A stretch of 64,000 nucleotides of DNA from Senimuribacter sp049852125 (GTDB lineage Bacteria; Bacillota; Clostridia; Peptostreptococcales; Anaerovoracaceae), in contig NZ_CP187532.1 in NCBI RefSeq assembly GCF_049852125.1, positions 2,356,001 to 2,420,000 on the forward strand. Reading direction: 5' to 3'. The position numbers and the translations under genes are program-made. The notes below the pieces were generated by a model. It worked only from the letters and a program-made list of their open reading frames with translations, was not told where the DNA came from and searched no databases. Positions 33,649-41,390 of this stretch are shown here, one piece after another; positions within the stretch are counted from its first letter, which is position 1, and the number at the start of each line of letters is the position of its first letter.

Positions 33649-34683
33649 TTACTCCAGGAAATACCGGAATGCAGAAGGTAAAGGGATGTCTTTCTTTAAC
33701 TGATCTCTATTCGCCCAGATAAAGCGGCAGTCTTCGCATTCCACTGTCATATAGTAGGCCTGCATCTCCCACTCCACGTGGGTAAACACATGAGTATAAT
33801 CCACCCTGCGCTGCAAATCGCGCGGACAGACGCCCCACAGCTCTGCCTGACGGACAGCATCTGCCGCATCCATAGCTTCATCCACATTAGGAAACTGATA
33901 CATTCCCGCAAGCAGTCCTGTATCCGGCCGCTGCTCCACAGCGAGTTTATCTCCACACTGAAACAGAAATACCGTCTTCTGCACCTTTTTTCGCTGCTTC
34001 TTCTCTCTCTTTACAGGATAGAGCAGCGCCGTACCATTTTCCGCAGCCTTGCAGTATTGCGAAACAGGACAGCTTCCGCATCTCGGCTGTCCCGCCGGCA
34101 CGCAAATCAGCGCGCCCAATTCGATCAGACCCTGAGTAAAATCTCCGCAGTCCTCGCTGGGATACAGTTCTTGCAGTTCCAGGGACACTTTTTTCTTCAT
34201 AACAGTTCCTTTGACATCACCAGCATCCTCATTGAGACGGCTGTACACTCTGAGAACATTGCCGTCTACGGCCGCAACTCTTTGATCAAAGCAAATGGAC
34301 GCAATGGCTCCCGCCGTATAGTCTCCAATGCCGGGTAAACTACGCAGTCCTTCATAATCGTATGGAAAAACGCCGCCGTGCTCCTCTTTTACAGCCACGG
34401 CGGCCTTATGCATATTTCGAACTCGATTGTAATAACCCAAGCCCTGCCACAGCTTCAGCAGCGTTTGTTCCTCCGCTTCCGCCAGCGCCTGAACATCGGG
34501 CAGAGCCTTCATAAAACGAATATAATACTCCCTCACAGCCTCAACTCTGGTCTGCTGCAGCATGATTTCAGATACCCACACGTGGTAGGGATCTTTATCC
34601 TGCCGCCAAGGCAAGTCCCTCCTGTTCTGACGATACCAACCGGTCAGGGCTGACGTGAAGGTCTGATCTATCGCCTTTGTCAT
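33649..34683 (-). CDS. mutY: A/G-specific adenine glycosylase
   Basis: Removes adenine mispaired with 8-oxoguanine. 344 residues. The catalytic Glu is in MLQQTRVEAV, the helix-hairpin-helix is LPGIGDYTAGAI and the catalytic Asp is in AAVDGNVLRV. The [4Fe-4S] ligands read C-x7-C-x2-C-x5-C (CVPAGQPRCGSCPVSQYC), one residue longer in the first gap than the classical x6. The C-terminal ~110 residues form the NUDIX-like 8-oxoG recognition domain. ATG at 34683, five bases from the smsB stop, so it may be co-transcribed with the iron-sulfur genes smsC-smsB, which would suit a cluster-dependent enzyme. Confidence 0.94.
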   Translation of the reverse strand: MTKAIDQTFTSALTGWYRQNRRDLPWRQDKDPYHVWVSEIMLQQTRVEAVREYYIRFMKALPDVQALAEAEEQTLLKLWQGLGYYNRVRNMHKAAVAVKEEHGGVFPYDYEGLRSLPGIGDYTAGAIASICFDQRVAAVDGNVLRVYSRLNEDAGDVKGTVMKKKVSLELQELYPSEDCGDFTQGLIELGALICVPAGQPRCGSCPVSQYCKAAENGTALLYPVKREKKQRKKVQKTVFLFQCGDKLAVEQRPDTGLLAGMYQFPNVDEAMDAADAVRQAELWGVCPRDLQRRVDYTHVFTHVEWEMQAYYMTVECEDCRFIWANRDQLKKDIPLPSAFRYFLE

Positions 34684-34688
34684 CTTCT

Positions 34689-35612
34689 CTATCCCCTCAA
34701 AAATCCGTCTATAATCTGTTTTTCTGCTTCTTCTTCGCTGAGGCCCAGGGTCTGCAGCTTCAATATTTGTTCTCCTGCCACTTTGCCTATGGCTGCCTCA
34801 TGGATCAATGAAGCGTCCAGATGTCCCGCAAACAGTTCCGGCGCCGCGTTAACCTTACCCTGTCCCACCAGGATAGCGTCACACTCTGAATGACCAGTGC
34901 ACCGGTTGTTGCCTTTAATCCTGGAATGATACTCCTGATAGGAATGATCCTTCGCAACAGAACGCGAAATCAAATCTACAGCACAGTCCTCTCCGTCCAT
35001 ATCCACGTCAAAATCTGTCTTAGCATACTCCTCGCCTGAGGTCTGAATGCTTTCGTGAATAATCAATTTAGCTCTATCGCCCAGACGTCCGGTGGTGGTC
35101 CTTGTAGAGTGATCCACGCCTCCCAGCTGAATCGTATTCATTTCCAGCACAGCATCCTCGGCCAGATCCACTTCAGTTACCGGATCAATTCGCTTCTGAC
35201 CACTTCCTTCTCCTGTACCGAGATGTTTTTCCTCATATAATACGCGAGCGCCTTTTTTCAGATGAAAGCTGTGTATACCGTTATGTGCCGCCTCGCCGTC
35301 ATCGTCCGTATGAACGCCGCAGCCCGCGATAATTGTCACATCAGCATCTTCGCCTACATGAAAGTCATTATAAACCAGATCGCTAACACTGCCGCGAGTA
35401 ACACACGCGGGAATGAATACTTTTTCTCCTTTGGTTCCGGCCTTAATGTAAATATCCAATCCGCTGCCATCAACTTTCCCCTCGATCAAAATATTGTCGG
35501 TAGACTGTCTGCCTGCGCAGCCGCCATTTTCACGAATATTATACGCGCCTGTATAGCCGCCCTCGGTGTACTCTGATACAGCCTTCAGCAGCTCCATCGT
35601 CAGCTTGTCCAT
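34689..35612 (-). CDS. SufB/SufD-like scaffold of a minimal Suf system (SmsB)
   Basis: About 307 residues, markedly shorter than SufB (~465), a beta-helix protein of the SufBD family. Family features are the central DHSTRTTTGRLGDRAKL region, SRSVAKDHSYQEYHSRIKG with conserved His residues, and GNNRCTGHSECDAILVG and LFAGHLDASLIHEAAIGKV toward the C-terminus. With the adjacent ABC ATPase it matches the two-gene minimal Suf (SmsCB) systems of anaerobes that build Fe-S clusters without SufS/SufU/SufD nearby. The ATG at 35612 is eight bases after GGGAG and two bases beyond the smsC stop. Confidence 0.85.
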   Translation of the reverse strand: MDKLTMELLKAVSEYTEGGYTGAYNIRENGGCAGRQSTDNILIEGKVDGSGLDIYIKAGTKGEKVFIPACVTRGSVSDLVYNDFHVGEDADVTIIAGCGVHTDDDGEAAHNGIHSFHLKKGARVLYEEKHLGTGEGSGQKRIDPVTEVDLAEDAVLEMNTIQLGGVDHSTRTTTGRLGDRAKLIIHESIQTSGEEYAKTDFDVDMDGEDCAVDLISRSVAKDHSYQEYHSRIKGNNRCTGHSECDAILVGQGKVNAAPELFAGHLDASLIHEAAIGKVAGEQILKLQTLGLSEEEAEKQIIDGFLRG

Positions 35613-35614
35613 GT

Positions 35615-36337
35615 CTACCACTCCCTTCCAATCGGACATCCGCCGGATTTTTCGCCTTCCATCAGCTGCGGCAAAATCTCCGTGCCAGGTCCTTTAATAC
35701 GAACCTTTCCGTCGGCAATCACCGCAATTTCATCAGCGATCTCAAGAAGCCGTTCCTGATGGGAAATTACCAATAGCGCTTTCTGCTTGTCCTTTTTCAA
35801 TTCCTCAAAAGCATCGATCAATCCAGCAAAGCTCCACAGATCGATTCCTGCCTCCGGTTCGTCAAAGATGAGAACCCGACTGTTTCTCCGCGCCAATACT
35901 GACGCTATCTCAATACGTTTAATCTCACCGCCAGACAGACTGGCGTTAACCTCACGCTCAATGTAATCCTTTGTACAAAGGCCTACTTTAGCCATCAATT
36001 CACAGATTTCTTCTTCGGGGATCTTACCGCCTGCCGCTAAATCCAACAGATCATGCACCGTAATCCCTTTGAAACGAACTGGCTGCTGAAAGGCATAGCT
36101 AACTCCCAGCTTCGCCCTGTCTGTAATATTCTTTTCTGTGATATCTATATCATCCAACAAAATAGTTCCGCCAGTGACACTGTTGATTCCGGCGATCACT
36201 TTCGCCAGAGACGTTTTGCCGCCTCCGTTAGGGCCTGTGACCACGGTCAGCTTGCCTGCCTCCACGGTCAGATCAATGCCTTTCAGCACTTCATCGCCGT
36301 CTTCCGGCTTCCAGCGTACCTGTTTTAATGTAAGCAT
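35615..36337 (-). CDS. SufC-like Fe-S assembly ATPase (SmsC)
   Basis: 240-residue ABC-type ATPase that powers Fe-S cluster assembly on its SufB-like partner. Walker A is VTGPNGGGKTSLAKV (about residues 33-47), the Q loop is SYAFQQP, the signature is SLSGGEIKRIEIA, Walker B is VLIFDEPEAGID and the switch His is VISHQE. No membrane partner is encoded nearby, as expected for SufC rather than a transporter. ATG at 36337 after GGAGGAG. First of smsC-smsB, probably continuing into mutY. Given the many Fe-S proteins in the window (hydrogenases, KamA), demand is high. Confidence 0.9.
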   Translation of the reverse strand: MLTLKQVRWKPEDGDEVLKGIDLTVEAGKLTVVTGPNGGGKTSLAKVIAGINSVTGGTILLDDIDITEKNITDRAKLGVSYAFQQPVRFKGITVHDLLDLAAGGKIPEEEICELMAKVGLCTKDYIEREVNASLSGGEIKRIEIASVLARRNSRVLIFDEPEAGIDLWSFAGLIDAFEELKKDKQKALLVISHQERLLEIADEIAVIADGKVRIKGPGTEILPQLMEGEKSGGCPIGREW

Positions 36338-36415
36338 AAACTCCTCCTGCGTCTTTCTATGTTTCCTTCTACCATATTATATACCTTTTTAAGCAAGATT
36401 GAAACCGGAATAAAG

Positions 36416-36440
36416 AAAAACTGCAGGTTTCATGCTGCAG
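36416..36440 (-). terminator. Terminator of the amidohydrolase gene
   Basis: CTGCAG (36421-36426) pairs with CTGCAG (36435-36440), extended by A-T pairs; minus strand continues TTTTTC. Ends the ECF-amidohydrolase unit before smsC. Confidence 0.7.
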
Positions 36441-36452
36441 CTTTTACACTCT

Positions 36453-37169
36453 TTATTTTATCCCAAAAAACGTCGCGGCGTTATCGTAAAGAACTCTCTG
36501 TATGCCGGCTTCTTCCACACCGCTGACTAAAACCTTCTGCAGCTCTACAGAAGGATCGTGAAACGGCGTGTCTGTGCCAAACATAATTCTATCCTTGCCG
36601 ACAGTCTCATATGCCTCGCGAATCTTAGAGGGCATAGGCATGCCGCTCATTTCCAGCCAGATATTTGAATAACGGCGCGCCATCTTTAAGGCGGCGTCAA
36701 TATATACCCCATGACCGTGGCCCATGTGAATCATCATTACTTTCACCTTTGGATGACGCTCTGCCAAAAGTCCGATCTGCCACGGCAAAGAATACGGCGG
36801 ATGTCCACTGTGAATGCAGACAGGAACGCCGGCCGCCTGGGCTTTTTCCAACACCGGATCAAGCGCTTCGCTATCCGCACAATACGCGTGCCGTAACGGA
36901 TTTAATTTAACGGCTTTGAATCCCAGGTCGAAGTATTTCTCCATGAAATCCACCGTAGCCGCGTTCATCGGATTGACATAGACAGCGCCGATCATGCGTC
37001 CCGGATACCTTTTCATCATATCAAACGTAATATCATTATCTTCGTTGCAAAGAACGGTCTTTTCTATTTCAAAGCGATCCATCTGCGCAATCAATTCCTC
37101 ACCAGTAATGCCAACGTCAGCCCATCCGCCGATATAACCGATATGCGCATGCGCGTCTATAATTTTCAT
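36453..37169 (-). CDS. Amidohydrolase-family protein (amidohydrolase 2 type)
   Basis: 238-residue TIM-barrel hydrolase of the amidohydrolase-2/TatD-like group. Metal-site motifs: DAHAHIG at the N-terminus, CIHSGHPPYS, MIHMGHGHG in the middle and FGTDTPFHDP near the end. Members include decarboxylases and lactonases; the substrate is not evident. It overlaps the ECF S-component stop by four bases (ATGA), so the two are translationally coupled, which suggests that the imported small molecule may be its substrate or a precursor. Cytoplasmic. Confidence 0.82.
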   Translation of the reverse strand: MKIIDAHAHIGYIGGWADVGITGEELIAQMDRFEIEKTVLCNEDNDITFDMMKRYPGRMIGAVYVNPMNAATVDFMEKYFDLGFKAVKLNPLRHAYCADSEALDPVLEKAQAAGVPVCIHSGHPPYSLPWQIGLLAERHPKVKVMMIHMGHGHGVYIDAALKMARRYSNIWLEMSGMPMPSKIREAYETVGKDRIMFGTDTPFHDPSVELQKVLVSGVEEAGIQRVLYDNAATFFGIK

Positions 37170-37696
37170 TTTGCCCCTCCTTTTCCCTCTGCAGTTCCTG
37201 CCAGATTGACAATTCTACCCGACAGTATGCCAGAAAGAACCATAAAAACGGTTACCCCTACCAGCGTCTGAATCGTCACATTAGGTATAGACGCGATTGC
37301 CGGCGCCGAACCGATCAGTACAACCTTTACTAACGTATACGCAATAATCTGAAACGCCCCGCCAACGGCCGCGCCGATCAGCTGTAGCTTACGGCTGTCC
37401 GGATTTCCTTTGATAACAGTCCCCATGATAAAGGCCATGATATATTTGATAACCAGGGTGGGCGCAATCCACACAGCGGCTCCTGCCAACAGGTCGGATA
37501 GCGCGCCTCCCAGCGCCGCCGCAAACGCGCCGTTTTTTCGTCCCAACATCACCACTGCCAGAAAAATCATACAGTCACCCATGTGACTGTATCCGCCTGT
37601 CGCCGGATTTGGAATCTTTACTAAATATGTCGCAATGAAAACAAGCGCTGCCATCAACGCCGTCATAACCAAAGTCTTTGTTCTTTTATCTGCCAT
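37166..37696 (-). CDS. ECF transporter S component (substrate unknown)
   Basis: 176-residue membrane protein with five to six hydrophobic helices, of the ECF S-component type: a short basic N-terminus (MADKRTKTLVMTALMAALV) with the AxxxA-like motif for contact with EcfT, then PATGGYSHMGDCMIFLAVVMLG and GGALSDLLAGAAVWIAPTLVIKYIMAF. It would bind a vitamin-like compound and use the shared EcfAAT module encoded elsewhere. The ATG at 37696 lies eight bases after GGGGAGG. The family resembles PF07155 proteins; no riboswitch is recognisable in the 300-base leader region, so the ligand cannot be named. Confidence 0.82.
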   Translation of the reverse strand: MADKRTKTLVMTALMAALVFIATYLVKIPNPATGGYSHMGDCMIFLAVVMLGRKNGAFAAALGGALSDLLAGAAVWIAPTLVIKYIMAFIMGTVIKGNPDSRKLQLIGAAVGGAFQIIAYTLVKVVLIGSAPAIASIPNVTIQTLVGVTVFMVLSGILSGRIVNLAGTAEGKGGAK

Positions 37697-37842
37697 CAAA
37701 TAGTCCTCCCCATCAAAATTGTCTTTCTTTTACTCTATTATATGGCAAATCTGATCTTGTTAAAATATACAATTTATATAATTTTATAGAATACAATTTT
37801 CTACTATTCCGGAGTTTTGCGTTATTTTCCAAGAATATAATA

Positions 37843-37868
37843 ACAGTACAGTTCTAAAACTGTACTGT
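37843..37868. terminator. Hairpin downstream of the small ORF region
   Basis: Perfect 11-bp stem ACAGTACAGTT / AACTGTACTGT with a 4-base loop; the minus strand continues TATTATATTC, a weak T tract. It lies in the 310-base gap between the ECF gene and the 62-residue ORF; the remainder of the gap is AT-rich without a gene. Confidence 0.5.
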
Positions 37869-38006
37869 CAGGCTGTAGACAAAGGCTTTTTTACTCGCTA
37901 AAATAGTAGTTCTCTGGAGATTACTTTCCGGCAAGACAATAATCGCTTCGTCGCAGGTCAGCTCGATTCCTGTTCTTTTATTTCTTTCCAGGTTCTGTGA
38001 TGTGCC

Positions 38007-38195
38007 TTAGACATGTTCAACTTTTACTCTCTTTATCGAAGCGTTGACTATATTGAAGATAATTTCATCAACGTAGTCCCCATATTTGCTTTGCTGTATG
38101 AGTTGATTTTTCAACTCCATAAGGCTATGTAAAAGTAATGCTCGCTCCCTGCTATCTACATATAAATGGATTTTCTTTTCCCTCATACCGCCCAC
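38007..38195 (-). CDS. Small conserved-looking protein of mobile-element type
   Basis: Up to 62 residues (GTG at 38195; an ATG three codons in at 38186 is also possible). Predicted as a strand followed by a long helix: IHLYVDSRERALLLHSLMEL is its most distinctive stretch, then a second helix and a basic end. I recall similar short proteins at the edges of integrated elements in Clostridia, but I cannot check this. It lies just outside the rlmD-type duplication and ends VKVEHV, sharing the bases GAACATGT with the duplicated site. No function known. The 400 bases that follow up to 38598 hold no gene I can support. Confidence 0.5.
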   Translation of the reverse strand: MGGMREKKIHLYVDSRERALLLHSLMELKNQLIQQSKYGDYVDEIIFNIVNASIKRVKVEHV

Positions 38196-38598
38196 TGTCC
38201 TTTCTTTGCATCATTGTATTATAAAAGCAATCTATCCTACAATGGTATAAATCTTATGTGACAGGAATAGTACAATAGATATTGATTGTTCGCTGAGAGC
38301 CTTGCACAATAACAGTTAGTCGTTCGGCGTATGTAAAATGATTGTTTTTTCCATCCCTTGTGGGCTTGTCCTCAGTTACAATGTCATCTGCCCAGAAGCC
38401 CATGAATAAAGGCTGTTCGGGCAATTGGGGCAAATGGAACATTTCTGAGCACAAGGTAGGTAGAGAGATTTTATGCCTTGATGTTCTTAGCACTAACATA
38501 AATTTTTAATGGATGCTTTTGTAATTTTAAAAGTCATTAACACATTTCTCATATCTGCCCTGTTATATATTATATTATAATTATTGTTTTTAAATACG

Positions 38599-38682
38599 AA
38601 GCCGTCAAGCCAAGCTCGCCCATCTGAGGTTCTACCTCGATATGCTAGTCTACGTGAAGTTTGGACAATAAACACACCGTTT
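38599..38682 (-). repeat. Displaced copy of the rlmD 3' end (att-like site, distal copy)
   Basis: About 84 bases closely matching 39871-39957. Two blocks are identical: 24 bases around ATATGCTAGTCTACGTGA and 22 bases around TTTGGACAATAAACACACC. Read on the minus strand from 38693 it encodes EHVETVCLLSKLHVD then stop, the usual C-terminal end of RlmD-type methyltransferases, but with no gene in front of it. This is what a site-specific insertion into the 3' end of rlmD leaves behind. Confidence 0.8.
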
Positions 38683-38723
38683 CAACATGTTCACCGTTGC
38701 CCAAACTTAAATCGTATATTTTT

Positions 38724-39728
38724 TCATTTCTTATCTGTTTTTTGTTCCAACATTCTTATAGAATTTAAATAATCTTCTTCTACGTCACTAATAGTTCTGG
38801 CTTTATATTTCTTATACTCATTCGTTGCCTTATTAACAGCCTGCTTATGAGAAATACTTCCATTTCCCTGCAATAACTGCTCTCCAGTCATTGTAAGAAT
38901 ACGATCCAAATGTTCCGCCCAATCTTTCATGGTCATTGCCTGTTCACGTTCCGCCTGACGTTCCGCAAAATCCAAATACCCAGATACAAGTTGCCCCATT
39001 GCCCGAAGTTCTTTTTCATCCAGATAATTTTTCGCAACAACAGCTTCTTTCAATGTCGGCTGATTTCCGGCAAATGCTGTAAGTCCCATAAAATCTTTTT
39101 CGGCATCTGCTCTTGTGTAAATAACCTCTGCCGCCGTCTGACCGTGAATGGCATAATGAATTTTATTTTGCACCTTTTTGAAAAAAAGAATAGATATTTC
39201 AGCTTTGGGATCATAATCAATACTAGTAGCATAAATCTCCAAAACTTGTCTGTAAAATACCTTTTCAGAAGCACGGATATCTCTGATTCTTTCAAGCAAT
39301 TCCTTGAAATATCCTCCACCACCTAAATTCTTCAGGCGCTCATCATCCAATGCAAATCCTTTTCTCATATATTCTTTTAAAAGATTTGTTGCCCAGATTC
39401 TGAACTGTGTACCACGCTTGGATTTAACGCGATATCCCACAGAAATAATAACATCTAGATTATAGTAATCAACCTGATAAGTTTTTCCATCTGCTGCAGT
39501 TGTTGCAAAATTTGCAACAACTGATTCTCTCACTAGCTCTCCTTCGGAAAAAACATTTTTTATATGTCTTGAAATCGTTGATTTATCTCTTTGGAATAAT
39601 TCAGCCATCTGGTCAATGGATAACCATACCGTGTCTTCGTCAAAAGTCGTTTCGATTTTTGTCAGACCATCTTCTGCCGTATAAATAATAATATTTGATT
39701 TCTGATTCACATTTTCTCGATTCTTCAC
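38724..39728 (-). CDS. RhuM-family protein
   Basis: 334-residue protein of the virulence RhuM family, named from a Salmonella pathogenicity island gene and widespread on genomic islands. The N-terminal ~110 residues carry a winged-helix-like stretch (VWLSIDQMAELFQRDKSTISRHIKNVF) and the KTYQVDYYNLDVIISVGYRVKSKRG block characteristic of the family. The C-terminal half is helical and charged, with NYLDEKELRAMGQLVSGYLDFAE. Function is not established; a link to element maintenance or defence has been suggested only by context. Start GTG five bases after GAGGTG. It is the only gene between two copies of the rlmD 3' end. Confidence 0.85.
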   Translation of the reverse strand: MKNRENVNQKSNIIIYTAEDGLTKIETTFDEDTVWLSIDQMAELFQRDKSTISRHIKNVFSEGELVRESVVANFATTAADGKTYQVDYYNLDVIISVGYRVKSKRGTQFRIWATNLLKEYMRKGFALDDERLKNLGGGGYFKELLERIRDIRASEKVFYRQVLEIYATSIDYDPKAEISILFFKKVQNKIHYAIHGQTAAEVIYTRADAEKDFMGLTAFAGNQPTLKEAVVAKNYLDEKELRAMGQLVSGYLDFAERQAEREQAMTMKDWAEHLDRILTMTGEQLLQGNGSISHKQAVNKATNEYKKYKARTISDVEEDYLNSIRMLEQKTDKK

Positions 39729-39870
39729 TCGTACACCTCAATTCTACTAAAAAGTCCAATGTCCGTTGCACTTTTGCTATTCATTCACTATGTGACCTAT
39801 TTTTCACCAAATCATACGAAAATGTCCCAGTACATAATTCTTGATTCACTCATAGGTTGCTTTGCTCTCC

Positions 39871-39957
39871 GAAGCCGTCAAATCAAGCTCGTCCATCTGA
39901 ATGAAACTCCACCTCGATATGCTAGTCTACGTGAGTTTGGACAATAAACACACCGTC
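39871..39957 (-). repeat. rlmD 3' end copy (att-like site, gene-proximal)
   Basis: Partner of the repeat at 38599-38682, overlapping the last ten or so codons of rlmD (VETVCLLSKLT, stop). Relative to the distal copy it lacks one base after CGTGA, so the reading frame ends three codons earlier. Confidence 0.8.
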
Positions 39958-41390
39958 TCCACCTCTGCGGTCCACGGAAACATATCCACAGGCGTGGCTT
40001 CTTCAAAATTGTATCCCCGCGCAGTCAAAAATTTAACATCACGGGCCAGCGTAGCCGGATCACACGAAACATAAACAATGCGTGATGGCGCAACCTTTAC
40101 CACTGTCTCTAACAGCCTCTCATCACAGCCCGCCCTCGGCGGATCTAAAAATACCACGTCAGCATGATCTACTCGAAGTCCTTGATCATCCAAATCGTCA
40201 CAAAGAAGCTTAGGCAGCTCATCCTCCGCTTTGCCGCAGACATAGCGGACATTGACAAAGCCATTGATGACAGCGTTTCTGTTCGCGTCGATGACCGCTC
40301 CCTTTACCGATTCAATGCCGATCACCGTGCCTGCGCCCGCCTTAGCCGCAAACAATCCAATTGTGCCTACGCCGCAGTAAAGATCCAACACCGTCTCTCC
40401 TCCACGTAGAGCCGCATATTCCATTGCCAAATTGTAAAGCCGTTCCATCTGTACAGGGTTTACCTGATAGAACGCCAACGGAGATATCTCAAAAGAAAGT
40501 CCGCCTGATGTTTCCAAAATCGCCGGCTTTCCGGCAATTGTTACATTCTCGGCTCCGAAAATGCTCCCCGGTAAAGATCCCTTTTTCCCCTTGTTGATAT
40601 TTACTACCACGCTTTCCAGACTGTACTCCACCCCGTTATCCGAAGGAGGCAGGCTGTAAATAGCATCGTCCAGCATTTCCACCAGCTTGGCGGCATTGGG
40701 AATTCCCTTTCCGTTAATGACCAGAATTACCATGACCTCTCCCGTTCCAAACGCAGTCTTTACCACCAAATGCCGTAAAAGACCTTTCTCCCACTTGGGA
40801 TCATAGGCCGTAATATGATCAGAAGACATAAACTGACGTAAAACCTCTGCCGCAGCCATGGCCGGCTCCGACTGAAGCAAGCAGTCGTAACAATCAACAA
40901 CATCATGACTTTTTGCGCGATAAAATCCAACTGTTGGAGCTCCCAAATTCTCTATAATTCCTCCCTTTCGGGTAATAATGCCGCCTGCCCAGACAGGCAT
41001 CGCAGCCTTATTGCGATAGCGAAAAGGCGTTTCCATAGGAACGATCGATCGAACTTTCGGGTTTTCAATATCTCCCAGCCTCTGCAGCTTATCTCGAACC
41101 TGTTTCTCCTTTACTGCAAGCTGTCCCTCATAGCGCATCGCATTGTATGCGCATCCCCCACAGTTTCCAGCATACTGGCACTGCGGCTGCATTCGATCTT
41201 CTGATGATTCTATCATCTCTACAATATGACCGAACGCATAATTCTTCTTCACCTTCGTCAGCTCTGCTATCACATGGTCGCCTACGACAGTATCCTTTAC
41301 AAAGACCGCAAAACCGTTACTTTTTCCGACGCCCTGACCTTCCTTTGTCATGTCTTCTATGATCAGCTCCAGCCTTTGTCCTTTTTCCAT
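39927..41390 (-). CDS. rlmD: 23S rRNA (uracil-5-)-methyltransferase, RlmD/RumA type
   Basis: 487-residue SAM-dependent m5U methyltransferase acting on 23S rRNA. N-terminal TRAM domain (LELIIEDMTKEGQGVGKSNG), Fe-S cysteines in CQYAGNCGGCAYN, the SAM motif VLDLYCGVGTIGLFA, DPPRAG, and the catalytic cysteine in IVYVSCDPATLARD. The start is ATG 41390 with AAAGGA upstream, which places the first 74 bases inside the 3' end of the DEAD-box helicase gene. The C-terminus ends AEVETVCLLSKLT, while the displaced copy 1.2 kb away has the more typical HVETV, so the present 3' end was probably supplied by the integrated element. Confidence 0.92.
   Translation of the reverse strand: MEKGQRLELIIEDMTKEGQGVGKSNGFAVFVKDTVVGDHVIAELTKVKKNYAFGHIVEMIESSEDRMQPQCQYAGNCGGCAYNAMRYEGQLAVKEKQVRDKLQRLGDIENPKVRSIVPMETPFRYRNKAAMPVWAGGIITRKGGIIENLGAPTVGFYRAKSHDVVDCYDCLLQSEPAMAAAEVLRQFMSSDHITAYDPKWEKGLLRHLVVKTAFGTGEVMVILVINGKGIPNAAKLVEMLDDAIYSLPPSDNGVEYSLESVVVNINKGKKGSLPGSIFGAENVTIAGKPAILETSGGLSFEISPLAFYQVNPVQMERLYNLAMEYAALRGGETVLDLYCGVGTIGLFAAKAGAGTVIGIESVKGAVIDANRNAVINGFVNVRYVCGKAEDELPKLLCDDLDDQGLRVDHADVVFLDPPRAGCDERLLETVVKVAPSRIVYVSCDPATLARDVKFLTARGYNFEEATPVDMFPWTAEVETVCLLSKLT

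Larger units (their letters stand above)
38599..39957. mobile_element. Small integrated element or remnant in the 3' end of rlmD
   Basis: A 1.3-kb segment bounded by direct repeats of the rlmD 3' end, with one cargo gene (RhuM family). No integrase or recombinase gene is present between the repeats, so it is either a decayed element or one mobilised in trans. The cargo differs from its neighbours in having a higher A+T content. Integration at the 3' end of rumA/rlmD is known for several Gram-positive integrative elements. Confidence 0.65.

Noticed and set aside
37700..38006. Vitamin riboswitch upstream of the ECF S component
   Set aside because: No conserved riboswitch core could be recognised; only a simple hairpin and AT-rich sequence.
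38254..38499. 81-residue minus-strand reading frame
   Set aside because: No ribosome site, no recognisable family, and it lies in a decayed-looking region next to the rlmD duplication; possibly part of a remnant.
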